Source of the DNA: Nephromyces sp. MM_2019
Taxonomy: Eukaryota; Apicomplexa; Aconoidasida; Nephromycida
Length of the DNA stretch: 64,000 bases
Assembly: GCA_015657535.1 (NCBI GenBank)
Contig: JADHZB010001491.1
Coordinates: 124,001 to 188,000 of the forward strand
Direction of reading: 5' to 3'
The translations under genes and the position numbers were made by a program. Below the pieces are notes generated by a model that searched no databases, was not told the DNA's origin, and was given only the letters and a program-made list of their open reading frames with translations. Below, piece after piece: positions 12,092 to 24,875 of the stretch (within the stretch, counting starts at the first letter, position 1; every line of letters begins with the position of its first letter).

Positions 12092-12505
12092 ATGGGAACT
12101 TTTAATGGTCGTTTGAGCTGGCTAGGCATATATAATCCTCTAACCAGCTTTTTCCTTGCTGCTGCAAGTTTAATTGACTTTTTTTTTATACGCAGAAAGT
12201 ACGAGGAATATGTTTGCTATGTGGTATCGACGCTAGTCATACTGCTATTGAGGATGTTATGCACTTTTGCGACGGAGGGAGCTCAAGTTGTTTACATACA
12301 ATCGAGAAACACTTATCTCTTCAAACATTTTCTGTTTGACCCTTGCTCCGATTTTCTAATTTTGATGACCATATTATTTCTTGGCTGGCTCGAAATATTT
12401 TGTAGTACTCGCATGTTGTATCTGCTAGCGATTGAAGATTTGCTGGAAAATAATATTACTTCGATTATATCAATGGCGAAGGCACTGCCTATATGGTACG
12501 GCTAA
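12092..12505 (+). CDS. Possible multi-pass membrane protein, or partial exon
   Basis: A 137-codon frame starts at ATG 12092 and ends with TAA. It is open back to a good acceptor (GGCTTCAG, ending 12076), so it may be an internal or last exon. It predicts three to four membrane segments: near NPLTSFFLAAASLIDFFF, YVVSTLVILLLRMLCTFA and FLILMTILFLGWLEIFC. Charged stretches RRKYEEY and AIEDLLENN separate or follow them, which argues somewhat for coding. T-rich intronic DNA of this genome also gives hydrophobic frames by chance, and 137 codons is only slightly beyond chance length for 64 kb. No family recognised. Confidence 0.38.
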   Translation: MGTFNGRLSWLGIYNPLTSFFLAAASLIDFFFIRRKYEEYVCYVVSTLVILLLRMLCTFATEGAQVVYIQSRNTYLFKHFLFDPCSDFLILMTILFLGWLEIFCSTRMLYLLAIEDLLENNITSIISMAKALPIWYG

Positions 12506-13315
12506 AAGTCTAATTTTTGGTTGATATTTTGTTGCGCATATATCATGTGAAAGCCATGTGCTTCCATGGAGATGAAACATTCCAGGAGAAATGAGCATAA
12601 AGCTCGCTAGGATAGACACAAATAATGATTTGTTTTACTTGCCTGTAAAAATGTGTAAAATTGGCTTTTCCTTGTAGCAACAAACACAACCCTCAAGGGT
12701 AGATAATGTTCTTTTGTAAAAAACAAATAAGAAAATGCCTCCAATCATAATAAACTATATAAGACGCGGGTAGCGCACCATTTTCTTTTGGGACACTATT
12801 GCGGATGAAATGGGCGTGCTTCTTGTTTAACTTGAATTATCAGTCTCTGTCTTTTTCTGAGACTGGGTTGCGTATTTCCGCAGCAAATATAGCTTTGTCA
12901 ATTCCTAAACATCGTTTTAAATTTCTCTCCTACGCGTGAAAAGATTGGCAAACTCTACCATGACGATACGCCTCTATTGTATGCTTCGCCTCCTGAAAGC
13001 TTCACTTTTTGTTTTGCCTGCGAAATTTGAGTATACAACTGTTTATGCGTTTGACTTGGTTGTAGCAACCGCTGTGTATTAGCCTGAAAATACCACTGTA
13101 ATTGTTTATGTGTTGTATATTCTCAAGCCAATGTGGCTTACAGTATTCTGAATCGTTATAAGATGCCGCCACATTCTTTTTATCTCCAGCAACTTCTAAT
13201 TGTCTACATTTCATAGCCTGCAGAGCATATTGATGAGCTCTCTAGTCTGGTAGAAATTAGTTTGCGCGCAATATCATTGCGTTTTTGAACTTTTTATAAT
13301 CCCTCATTAGCATAT
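12506..13315. other. Convergent intergenic region
   Basis: It lies between the plus-strand PTB side and the minus-strand coiled-coil gene and should hold two 3' ends. A 70-codon minus frame (13002-13214) has no support. Nothing else seen. Confidence 0.45.
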
Positions 13316-14896
13316 TCAGCTATCCCAGCTGCTCTTTCTAGATGTGATGTTGAAACTGCCTCCTTGGCTTACTCGTACTAGAATGACGGCAGACCTTTTC
13401 TGTTCGTTAGTGCCAAGGTTTCTCTCAGTTGAAATTTTGTTGTGGCTTTGACTTTGCCTTCCTTTGCTATATACAAAGTTGGGAGTAGACATATGATGAA
13501 CCCCCTTAAGACGATCTGTATTGTAGCTTCTTTCTCCCATGGGCTGAGTAGATGCTGGTTCGCACATGTTGGTGCTGATATGCCACATGTCTGTTACCCT
13601 GCCCTGGTCTACTCTTGCGGATGCGCTCTGGAAATTTACACATTCATGGGTAGGGAAACACGAGACAGCACTGCCTTCTCTCTCCCTGCCTTTCTCCCCG
13701 TCAGTAATGTTGAGTGTTTGAAGGCCTTCGCTTGATGTAATCTTTTCGAAGTGATTTTGTGGTAACATTGTAACTTGGGTCAGGTGGGCTATTTCAGGAC
13801 TCGCATGAGTTGAAGACGCAGGAGTTTCTGGATTCCTGAAGTAATTCAGTTCCTGACTCTTTTGGATATTTGATACTTGCTTGTTTTCTTCTTTTAAAGG
13901 TTCGTATGTATCGCGAAATATATATGGAGATTTTATAACTTTTGAAGAAACTTTGAAACTCTGACCGCTTCCTTCTTTGATCAGCAATGACGGTTTTCCT
14001 TTATCTTCTTTTGGTTCATAGTCATCTTGGCATGAGTATTGAACTATTTTAGATGTCTGTGTTTGTTGCCCTGTTGGAAGTTCTGTAGATGGGCAACTGC
14101 TAGGGTCCTGTCGCTTTAGTGTAGCAAAGGCATTAACGTTTTCTTGCTGATCAATATCTGCGTAATTAACGCCTCTATGGTAATGCAAAATTGGGTATGC
14201 GGGAAATTCTTTGACTCTGAGATTTTCCAGGTTTTGAAGAGCTTTTGATCTGGATGACACCGCAGCCTCTTCCTTCAAATTGGTGATATCCTTCCTCTTA
14301 ATTTTATATTCTTCAGTTTCGTTTTGTGGGCTCCTGTCGTAGCTTTCCACTTTTGAATGAATAGTAGCTTTGTTGCATTCACCAAAATTTTTTGTTTCTA
14401 TCTTTTCAATGTGTTTTCGCATTTTCTTGAGCTGCAGCAGCTCAAATTTCAGGTCGTTGATGCAGTTTTCGCGGTATCGCACCAACTCCCGCAGCCGCAT
14501 ATTTTCATTTATGATGACACAATTTTTTCCCCACACATCAAGTGGTGCTACACCTGTCAACTGGATTGCAGGGGTATACCAATTCTCTAGAAATTTTGCT
14601 CGGCTTTCGGATGGATATGCCAAGTTGTTTCTATTTTGAAGTTTAGAAGGGATGGGAGCTTCATCTCTTCTAAGTGGAGTAGTATGTTGTATTTCTCGTT
14701 TGGCGGCTAGGAAGTTTTGGTCTTTTGTTACACTTTTTTCGGTCGAGGTATCTGTCGTGCTCGATCCGAAGGAAGAAAGCTTATTTTGCTTAGGGCCCTC
14801 GATGCTACTGTAGAAGAAGGAGTTAAGTAATTCACAGGACTTCTCAGGAAGCTTGGTGTTCTTCAATAGCATGAGATTATCATTTTGCTTTTTCAT
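13316..14896 (-). CDS. Intronless coiled-coil protein, function unknown
   Basis: A single uninterrupted frame of 526 codons from ATG 14896 (MKKQNDNLMLLKN) to TGA at 13316, far beyond chance length. An in-frame TAA shortly upstream limits extension unless a spliced exon precedes it; CAG at the end of GTGCCTCAG is a possible acceptor. The protein is hydrophilic and rich in Ser, Thr, Lys, Glu and Gln, largely disordered in appearance, with no signal peptide or membrane segment. A coiled coil is likely near residues 130-169 (ENMRLRELVRYRENCINDLK onward). Just before it is a more ordered patch, WYTPAIQLTGVAPLDVWGKN. The early coil and low complexity recall shugoshin, centrosomal or cytoskeletal scaffold proteins, but I find no shugoshin C-terminal basic motif and assign no family. 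It is the only long gene here without introns apart from 44717-45847. Confidence 0.85.
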   Translation of the reverse strand: MKKQNDNLMLLKNTKLPEKSCELLNSFFYSSIEGPKQNKLSSFGSSTTDTSTEKSVTKDQNFLAAKREIQHTTPLRRDEAPIPSKLQNRNNLAYPSESRAKFLENWYTPAIQLTGVAPLDVWGKNCVIINENMRLRELVRYRENCINDLKFELLQLKKMRKHIEKIETKNFGECNKATIHSKVESYDRSPQNETEEYKIKRKDITNLKEEAAVSSRSKALQNLENLRVKEFPAYPILHYHRGVNYADIDQQENVNAFATLKRQDPSSCPSTELPTGQQTQTSKIVQYSCQDDYEPKEDKGKPSLLIKEGSGQSFKVSSKVIKSPYIFRDTYEPLKEENKQVSNIQKSQELNYFRNPETPASSTHASPEIAHLTQVTMLPQNHFEKITSSEGLQTLNITDGEKGREREGSAVSCFPTHECVNFQSASARVDQGRVTDMWHISTNMCEPASTQPMGERSYNTDRLKGVHHMSTPNFVYSKGRQSQSHNKISTERNLGTNEQKRSAVILVRVSQGGSFNITSRKSSWDS

Positions 14897-15169
14897 TTTT
14901 GTGTAATTCTGGCTTTTAACCTGAGGCACCTTGCAAGATTAATCATAGCATCTAATTTCCTTGCCTACTTCGAAAGTGGGTTAGCCTGAGCTACGGAATT
15001 ATTTTCATTTACTGCACCCTTGCTGGAGCCTTGGCACCTTCACTGATGGCTGAATATAATTTTGAACAGCGACTTGTGACTCATGCATTGGCCTAGACGT
15101 AATGGTTGTCAAAAGGATGTGTTAGGCTAAAGTTTGAAAGTTCCTGCAAGTGTGGCACACTTTGCTTTA

Positions 15170-15182
15170 ATGTGCATGCATG
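15170..15182. promoter_or_regulatory. Overlapping TGCATGCATGC motif upstream of the coiled-coil gene
   Basis: Two overlapping GCATGC palindromes form TGCATGCATGC about 280 bp upstream of the ATG at 14896. TGCATGCA-type sites are known AP2-factor targets in apicomplexans and RY elements in plants; whether they act here is inference only. Confidence 0.25.
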
Positions 15183-18100
15183 CCCGCTATTTTGTTTTAT
15201 CTATACTGCCAGTCAGCGGCCTGAAGGATGCTGCTTAATGAATGCTTGCATCTTCAGTATCTGTGTTTGCAAAACGCTTTCACCTATACGATTGAATTAT
15301 CATGGCGATTATTTATATATCTTCTTCATCAAGCTATACCAGTGTCTAGTCTAGCCTTTATTCTCCCAATTTTAGAGCATCCTGATAATGTAACTAACGG
15401 GCTTCCTTAAAAAGTATCTTCACTCGCGACTATTAATCTAACCTCTCGTCTACGTCACTATAAGGGGTGTTCCTATCGCAGGTATTGTGCTGTAATAACT
15501 CTTTCACTCTTGTTCACAAGAGTTCGTCCTTTAAAGCCAATTGATCCCTAAAATAGAAAGAAGAGGCGATTTATTTGAGAATGAACGTAAAGTAGTTCAT
15601 TCGCTATATGCATACATGTTTTCCTAATTTCTCCCTCAGTTGTGCATGCAATGCCTTTGGTTTCTGCGTGTATGAATAAGGTCTGATGTATAGTACAATA
15701 TAACGAATGCGTTTAAATTAAATATGCAGAACAAGCTTCTAATATATTTTTGGAACTAAAACAAGGAATTGGTAGTGCAAAGCAAAAATTATGGAGACCC
15801 TGGCAAATACTGGAATGTTTTCATGGCTAAGCTTCTTGATATTCTGTTAGCCGTCCCATGGTCGCTGGGACATGGTCTCCCTTTTCTTTCTTTCTAGGAT
15901 GCCGCTGTCTTATCGGATACTTGTGTAGAAATATGATGAACACTGCGCTGCGACTTATAATCACCAAATGGGCTCATACAAGAGTACCGGTGAACCCAAG
16001 GGGTCTCGAGAAAAGCAGGAAACAGCACAACATGATATCGTTGGAATGTGGACTAGATTTCCTGTATGTTTTTGCAGGGCATTTGAATCGGATAACCAGT
16101 GTACCTGATACTTCGAAGCACCGAGGAAGTACTTTGCTTTGTAATGTGAAAAAAAGTGGTCCTTCATGCGGTGTAAAGCACCAAATTTTATGTAAGCTGC
16201 TCTCGAATGTGGCCCTATTTCTGCTGACCCGTGGGCAACGGCGTACTCAAGCATGCCACCCGTAAGGTTTATACAGCCCGTAGTTCACATAATAAACGCT
16301 TCCGCCTTCTAATTTGTACATGTCAGCTGGACAATCATTTCGCGAGGAATAATCAGACGTCTTTGGACGATAACGTCCCATCCTTGGCTAATACTGTGCA
16401 TTACATACTTCAACTATGATACATATTCTTGCAGCATTTGTCACCTCCCTATCACCCATGTCGAAGAAAGGATGTCGCTGCGTACTCTCCACTGCCCATG
16501 AGTAGAAATAAAGTCTGTGCACCCCCTGTTAATTCGACTAGAGCGATAGTTTAATTGAGCCCTTTCACTCCTTGTTGCTATAGTCTCGCCTCCTGTGTTA
16601 CCTTTTACAGATTGTTTAGAGGCTTCCAGGCTGCGGCGTGCTGCCATAAGAATGAGCGCTAGTCCGTAAGTAAACTTGTGGCGGACACCACGGAGATACT
16701 ATGGGCAAAAAAGATATAATATAATGGTATTCAATACACCATGGGCTGTGTTTGGAAGGTTTTTTGAGCTTAAGGCAGGAGACTTTTTGAAAGGAGTTCA
16801 TGATTGCCCCGCTTTGGCAGATAATGAACGCTTTTAATTTCGGCCGGTCTGCAACCTGAGGGTCCTCTAGGCATACGTTGCATCGCTTGGTCTATGAACG
16901 AATTTATATATTTACTGCTGCTCGAGTTATCCTCTGGATTTAGCCACAATTTAGTCGAATTATATTTATTTAGTGACATGTGTAGAGCTGCCACGATAAA
17001 CAGTATGAAAGTAAGCCTTCCTTCTAATTATTGTCGTAATATTCCGCAGGTTACGGTGGGCACGACGTCTTTTATATGATCCGTGGACTTAGCGGATTGT
17101 GTCCTAACGTAAATTCAAAACTATTGAGCAGAGAGAATATGTTCGATGCAGCTAGAAACTACCCGGACATTTGCTTCGGGACGAAGGCGAGAATTCGTCC
17201 ATGCGCGCGTCGTCTTAAGGTTACGCTTATTTCCACGCGCTACTGCTACTTGTGCTTGTAGTCCCTTGTTCACTCGCTTCTAACCTTGTACAGATGCAGA
17301 CGGTTCATTAGCAGGGGTAGAAATATATATAGACGCTGGAAACCTACGTACTTTTTCGATATAATGCGAGGCTAAATCAAGAGCCGCTAAAAATAGTATT
17401 CGATAATCGTTTTTGCCTCTGTGGACCATAAAACAAGAATTGCCTCAGCATCGGTATTTTTTTCCGGCATTGCAAAACAGCGAAGTTTGAATATTCGCTG
17501 CTCTTCAAACAAGATCGGGGCTATGAGTTACGGTGAATTCTGATAGATGCATGACTCGTGAGCGCTCAAGACCGGGTGACTGCAGCAGAGAATAGCCATA
17601 TTATCAATTGCAAGTTCACGTTTAATGTTGCCAAAATCTAGCAAGGTTCCTCTGCACGTGAAAAAGTGTGAGAATGCAACCGCGAAATCACCGTGCTGCT
17701 TTCGAATTATAAAAATATTCCATGGCTGGCCGGTTCGGCCAAATTGAAGAGCAAGAGCACAGCCGGGTGAAGTTGTGAAAAAATCTTTAAGTTAGTTTTA
17801 ACGTCGCCGGTCGCGCGTGGCACTGCGCGGAACCCGCACGTACTAACAAACTCACTGGGCGAAAGTCTCCTGTACTCTCGGCTAGCGCACACCGCTGACG
17901 GTGTAGCGAAGGAAGCTAAAAGGCCACCACTCCACCGGCTAATACAGTAAGGAAAACTTATCGCACTGATGTACCTAGTTTACTGGGAAGCGCAATCCTA
18001 ACATTAGCAGCAACGATCCAGAAAGAAGTGTTACAGCCTCTTTAGAGATTACGCTTCTCCTATGCATCATGGCTATTCCGAACCGCCAGCTTCGTCACCG

Positions 18101-19338
18101 AGTGCGCTTCTCCCGCGAATGCAAATGCGTACTCATCTTGCACGGCGGCTCAAGACACTTCTCTTATGTTATGTACCACCAGCTTAAGATGCTGCCAACG
18201 TGCCGCTGATGCTTTCGCAAATATTTTACGTTAAGAGCGGAATACGTAGAATCTCTGGCACGGTTCGCTCAATCCAACGTTGGCCAAGTACGTTTCAGGT
18301 TAATCGTAAACTGGGATTGCTACCGTTTGGTGCAGTATAGTGCAGGTTGCCATACAGGGTAACATATTCTACGTACCCGGGGAGGTAACATAAAAAGTAC
18401 TAATATTAATTAGCTGTCATGGCACTAAACCAGAAATCTTCCACGTAGTGCAGCTAAAAATAATTATGCTAGCTCCCCGGTTTAGGATACAACAGCAGTT
18501 TCCATGATATGCTGTCTCCATATATAATGTATCTAATGGAGTGCTATCCAAAGAACCAACTTTAGAATATCCATACCGGCAAAAAACATCCAGGTTAGTC
18601 AGAAAGAAGAGTGACTAGTTGCAAGCAGATTAAAATAGCACAGGAAGCAGCTACAATATATTCTAGTAAGCTGCTTTAACACATAAAATCTGCCACACCT
18701 GGAAAAACGACTGAAAAAATCTAGGCACCCTAAAACTCATCAACACAAAAAAAAGTGGATTCACCCTCAAGAAAGCAGCCGACCGAGTGAACCTCAAAGT
18801 ACATTCATGATGTACACTTCATTAACTTAACGAATCATGTGCCAAAGTCATTATAGCTAGCTGTACCATGAAATCGCATTATCTATGGAGTGTATTGATA
18901 ACTCAATATGAATGGGAAGTACAACGAAACTTCCAGCACTATCCCGGTTTAGCAGCATATCGGAAAAAATTTTACTGAACAAATTTCGAGTAAAGCGCAA
19001 GGTCTTATAGGAAGGGGCAGCTGTAGGGCTATAATCGTAACCTCATGCACGCTCCACGACAGGACTACTTCTCCCCCCATAATAGTTGTCCTAAGCTTTC
19101 AACGGCAGAACATCGTATAATCAGCTAATATAGCACTTGTTTCTACGCAGCGCCAAACATGATGTCCTCTAAGCCGATAACACAGGCAACTTGCTACATT
19201 TTACTCATTGACATTTTTACTAATACGACAAAACTTTTCGAATTTCCGAAGGTGAAGTATATCTAAATGAAAGCTTGATAAAAAATACAGCTCGTAACTG
19301 TTCGTTCAACAAGTCTGAAAAAGCTCCATAAATACATT

Positions 19339-19360
19339 TAATGCATCTACAGATGCATTA
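19339..19360. repeat. Perfect palindrome with 10-bp arms
   Basis: Arms TAATGCATCT and AGATGCATTA flank a 2-nt centre (AC). It lies outside any gene. It could be a protein-binding dyad or cruciform; no terminator or RNA gene surrounds it. Confidence 0.7.
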
Positions 19361-20438
19361 TCCCGTGGTCGCACACCGTGAAGTGGTCCCGAAATAATGG
19401 CCATAGCCATAAAAGTAAAGGAAACGCTTTACCCAGCACCACCATAGCACCATTTTACAACCACCAGCTGAAAATTTTTCAAATTTCAAAAACACATGGA
19501 GCAGCTAAGTACAAACATCGAGAAATAATTCCCTCCCTATTTTTAAAGTATCCCAGAGAACCAAAACAACTGGATAGCGTATTTAAGGGAACAGATATAA
19601 AACCACAAGAGCTATTCCCAAAGACTTGACTTATGCGGCCCATTGCACATCCAGTAGACAGAAGATTTATACTAAACGAAGCTAAAGATTTAGCTCCATG
19701 TATAGGAATGAGTAACCAGAGAGAAAAGTTGGTTATAAGCAAGCAAGGGCACTCACAAATTTACGGATTAACAAAGTAAGAGTAACACATAGCTCGAATC
19801 GAAATGATAGCTTCCCAATTAACAGCAGCATGCTGCAATTGCACAGAGCTTTTAAGGATACTACATATTCCATTAATAAAATTAGTTTTTACAAAATATA
19901 GTAAGCAGCTTCAAAATTTTCTGCGCTTATACAAGACAAAGAACACATGTAGATGCGGTGTTCTTTGTACTTGACTCCGTTTTAAGACAACCCAGAAAAG
20001 CACAGTAAAAGTGCTGTGAAAAACATAACAGGCGGCGCTACTAGGTCTAACAAATTTTAATAGAAGCACGAATTTTAGATCACTCTAATTAACAAAAACA
20101 GCCAGACAAATGTGACAAAAAAAAGTATGAAAGGACCAACACAGCAAAGATAGTAGAGTGGAACTTATTTTGAGAGATGTGCATAGCAAGAACCTCCCGT
20201 AGCCTGCAAACCGTGTACGGGAAGCAAAATATCTACATGAAAAGCGCCCCTAGTTGGCAATACAATGAAGCGTTTATAAAGAACACATAATATCGATGGT
20301 GTGGAGCCTAAGTATAGCTTACAGGAGACAACCCAATTATACCCACGTTCCCCGTCTTTCTACCCCCTGGATTTGGCAAGTATGCTATGATATCAGCCTC
20401 TTCTGACATTGCAAGAGCTTATAGCCATAACTTCAATA

Positions 20439-23400
20439 TTAAAACCGATACACATATGATGAGGACTGCGTTATGTACCTCACCCATCTTTGAGGCAGAT
20501 AGACGTCTTTCTGGTCTAAAACGCGAAGATAACGAACCTGAATACAAGACATTATTTATCGCAAGATCCACGTAATTAATAATAGTACAGCAATCGAAAA
20601 TAAGCACAGGAACAGCGTAATATCAATCCGGGGCTTTGGTAAAAAACTCATATATTCGTCCAAACTTACATTTGGATCAAAAGTATCCTGCACATGAATA
20701 CCACAACTTAAGCAGCCAATACATCATATAAAGTAGAGAATGAACTAATTCTATAAGTAGCACTAAGGATGGAGAAAGAGGAGCTACTGAAGTTACCAAT
20801 ATAAAAAGAACCAAAAGACATTTTGAACCACGGATATATATCCACTAGTCAGCAGTGTGATCACACAAAACAATGAAACTTAATACCAAGTAGTATTTGC
20901 TAGCTTACCTGAAGACCAGAAATACTGTACATCGGAATCTCGAACTGAAGATTCAATGGGCCAATTTCCTTTTTAAGACTCTCAGTAACAGGTTGATTTA
21001 GGTAGAGCCTACATCTCAAAGTAGGGGGGCCATTGGCAGCCTAAAAGGAATAAACCACGCAGTAATCATCAGTACGGATGATTTAAAATATGCTATGCTC
21101 TACTCCCAGAGCTTTTATAGATACCTAAAGAAGAAAGGAATTCAGCCAAGCAGCTTCTAAGCACCACGCCATCTAAAAAGGATATCCAAGCTTTGTCATT
21201 ATTATCATAAATTGCAGGACACAATCAAGTTTAGCTGGCTATTCATAGATGCTATAATATACTACATAAAAAAAGGGTTAGCAAAAAAAAATTAATTTAC
21301 AACAAAGAAGACCCTGCAACGTAACTTACATCAACTTTCTTCATGACCCAGACAGCCTTATTCTCCGAAGCCCGATATTCTGCACTCTGAGAAGAACTTT
21401 TCAGAAGCATGAGTGAAAACTTCACTGCCACGCGCATCTATGCGAAGTAACTAAAATTAATGTAAGCATGAAAAATAGCATAAAACAAGATAAGGGAGCC
21501 CAAAAATACCAGCTTAATCTAACTTAATGGTGACATAAGCAGCGATGATTTTACCAACAAGTAAAAAATAACATAGGAAAAATGAGAGGATAAACTTAGT
21601 CCCTTTTCTGTTCCTCACTACTGGTAAGTACATGCTGAAAGTTGATTGACGAGTCTAATGGTTTTCCTTTAACATTCAGAAACACGGGAGCTTACGTGTA
21701 TAGATGAGCCAGGTAAGACATCACAGGCTGCAAAACTAGTTTTCTTTGGCAAAGGGCATACTGCAGTAACGTTGCTCGCACTATGCCTCATATTTAAATC
21801 TAAGTAGAGCTTCACAAAGAAATCAAGCTGCAGAACAAAGACACGAGGGTACTGAATATCCATCATTCTCCATCCTCTTTCTCAATAATTAGCACACAAA
21901 AAAATTCTCAAGAAAAAGCGATACGCTAAAGGAAACCATGATGTAAAAAACACAAAAAAAAAAGCTATAGATAGCTTATAATACAAAAACAGGCATTTTC
22001 GTAAACTATTCAAAGCCTTATAAAAAACAATAAGATAAAAGGAATTAATAGATTATCCCAACTCACCTTGTTAGCCGCGGGCTCTTCCATCTGCACACTT
22101 ATGGTGAATGGTAACTGAACCCTACTGGTAACCCGATAATTCATCAAAACAAATTCTCCATCGGGTGGGGTTAGCGAAAGTATTCTAAACTCATCGAACT
22201 CACTCAAATTCACGTTGGGGTGGAAATTACAGTCATCCAGGATAGTGCATCCTTTGTAAAGGCTACGATCTCCATCGGACAGTGCTACAAAATAGCAAGA
22301 ATAGACAACAAAAGTTGCGACCTTTTTTCTTTCAGATGGTCGGCTAGTAAACACTAGAGTTATGGCTTAAAACCGAAGACAAAATTCGGAGTGAATTAAC
22401 GCTTTTAGAATTACAAATACTCGTGGCTATGGTGAAACATTCCAGGAAGCAAGATGGGAAAGCCATACAATGAAGCAAAGGACAGAAATTGTCAAAATTA
22501 ACTTGTTCGAAGAAAAAGATATAACGGAAAAAGAAGGGAAAAACATATACTAAGAACAAAACCTTGCCATACCTCCTTGAATCGATGAAACTATAATTAA
22601 CTCGTTTAAAGCTATTGTCAGCTCTGGATTTCTATGAAGGTACGATTTTAAACGAATAGAACCTTCTATGCTTGCGCAAGATATAGAGCCGTCCCCATTA
22701 ATAACAGTCGCAACTTCTTCTAAGACATCAACGAAAATTTCGTTCTTCTTTTCCCTAGAGCTTACATCATTCACCACACTGCCGATTGGTCTGTGGGAAG
22801 CACTGCTCGTCACACTCTTATGGGAAGAAGCTCCGAACGATACCAGAGGGAGCTGAAAAAGGTTAAAATAGAAGAAAGCAAACAGAAATGAAATACACAA
22901 AAAATCTGTTTAATGAAATGAGCATGCGCCAAAAGCACATACGAGCGTCCAAAAAGGCATGAAACTATTATTGAAAGAAAAAAAATTGAAGCGGCACGGC
23001 CCTTGAGAAAAACAAAAAAACTCAGGAAGGACAACAAAAAGCACAAGAACATAAAAGATTCGAACTGATCCATCCAAGCGTGCCAAATATTCTCTAAGAA
23101 TCTCGAGAGTACCTACAAAGAATAAAAACTGCCAAAAAACCAAAATGCAAGTCATATATACCATCAGATCATTTAAAGCACAATACATGGCAAAGCAGTG
23201 GATTATATACTCCAAAAAATGATACAAAACTTCCGGATAACTACACATAACTTCAAAAGGTTACCTGCGGGTATATCTTGGGTAATTCTCCCAAACAAAA
23301 GGCATAAATATTTCATTCATAAAATAAAGGAACTCAGGCTACGCCAATGCATCATCATAACGGATCGATCAAGCAAAGTAGATAATCTATACTGTGGATC

Positions 23401-24875
23401 AATTATTAAATCTCTCAATTTGTCTATACCACTACCCGAGAAAATAAGAGCACTAAAAAGATTTTCAACAGCATTGCACTTACTTTATCAGTGAATGACC
23501 ACTAAAGAACAGGCACTAACTGAATACCCCAATAATTTCAAATCAACATGTCACAATGCTTGGGGGGTAGGACTTCACAACCCTTCGCTGTAACACCCTA
23601 CCTTGAACCAGATACCACCATAAACTCACGCCAAAAAACTACCCAAAAAAGTGTATGATTCTATCTAACCTGCCTATTTTGAGACTGCTCCACCGCAATA
23701 ACCTCGCTTAGTATGGTCTGCTTTAGGTGCTCCGTATTTGTTAGCTGTGGATATCCAAAGTCTAACACTTCATCGATTATCTCGTACACTAACGCAAAAT
23801 TCTTCCGTACACACTCTTCATTGAGAACTCCGCAGAAATCCTAAAATGATACAGGGGTGGGCGGAGAATTCTCAAGTAGAAAGCCGCTCATTAATATACA
23901 TGATCAACATGCTAAGTGAATGCACCAGTAAACCTTGTGGATTGCAATAGCTCAAAATTTCCGCAAGGTACACCCAAAAAATACATCGCGAAACTAGTTC
24001 TATAATTTCTTGAATGAAGTTCAAGCATGGCAAGGAACATCACAAGCATCAAATTTATTATACGCGCAAGAATATGCATAAATATACACGGTGTGAAACG
24101 TGCAATGGGAAAAAACACACTAATTGGCAACATAGAAGCACAATTTGAGGACATTCGCTGATTAAAAAGCGGAAAAAAAAATGTCCAACATGAAGTAATA
24201 TTTCAGGAAATATGGCTGAGGTTGTTAGCACGCTATATCGGCTAGAGTTAGCGCTATAAAGCTAAAAAAATTGCAAAACTATAGAGATTAATGGCCAATT
24301 GAAGCACTGGGAAAGTAGACTACAGGAACCATCTTTTCGCACCATTCCCATTTAACAATGTTATCTCTCAAACCCAAACGAGTTACCAATAAGATAAACA
24401 CTATGCTTCAGCAAGGTAGTCATGATTGGTCACAAAGAAATATAGATTACATAGCATCCGCTAGAGATTTTTGCTCCAGAACCTTAAATGGTTTAGAGTG
24501 AACAAGCAACATAGCAGCGTATAATAAGCCTACAGCATAACGCCAATGACAGCAAACAAAAGTTAACACAACCTACACAAGAACATCGCTATTCGGCAAA
24601 GGCAATACCTTAATCACGCCGGTTATACGGAGGAGTAACTCTAGTAGATAGCTTGGGCCTACATTGTGTAGAGTGGTTAACACAAAGTAGAGCCCACTCC
24701 TCCGTATGAATATGTAGTTCACACCATTTAAATTGAAGATGGGACAAGCTTCTTCAGCCCAAGCCTTAGCTTTACGAAAAAAAATTTCCGAAGTTCCTTT
24801 GGCAATATCTCCACGAAAATCTCGATTTATTATGCAATCCCCCCGTGGGGAGATCAAGAAAAACTGAGATATCAT
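20439..24875 (-). CDS. AP4M1: AP-4 adaptor complex mu subunit, eight exons
   Basis: Exons on the minus strand: 24875-24609, 23840-23670, 22852-22573, 22284-22067, 21827-21696, 21386-21330, 21040-20909 and 20537-20439. All phases agree, giving 1,356 nt and 451 aa (human 453). The N-terminal longin-like domain (residues 1-146) starts MISQFFLISPRGDCIINRDF and includes SGLYFVLTT, RKNFALVYEIIDEVLDFGY and QLTNTEHLKQ. MISQFF and RDFRGD are typical of AP-4 rather than AP-1, -2 or -3 mu chains. The mu-homology domain follows after a Ser-rich linker (residues 147-170). It contains NEIFVDVLEE, LDDCNFHPNV, PPDGEFVLMNYR and EIPMYSISGLQ, and ends RWVRYITQSSSYVYRF. The subunit selects Tyr-based cargo signals for traffic from the trans-Golgi network. 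Donors are consensus (GTAAGC, GTGAGT, GTAAGT). All key motifs are intact. Confidence 0.97.

Larger units (their letters stand above)
14897..20438. other. Unassigned region between two minus-strand genes
   Basis: The first part (14.9-18.3 kb) is strand-balanced and slightly richer in GC. The second (18.4-20.4 kb) is A-rich on the plus strand, like the introns of AP4M1, and probably contains its 3' UTR or another unresolved minus-strand gene. The longest frame, 15858-16265 plus (135 codons), has no recognisable feature and is near chance length. A plus frame at 19378-19629 is Lys-rich, as expected for antisense reading of A-rich DNA. Confidence 0.4.

Noticed and set aside
15858..16265. 135-codon plus-strand ORF
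   Set aside because: Length is near chance for 64 kb, there is no recognisable feature, and the opposite strand is also open over the same DNA.
19378..19629. Lys/Pro-rich plus-strand ORF
   Set aside because: It reads A-rich DNA antisense to the AP4M1 side, which gives Lys-rich frames by composition alone.
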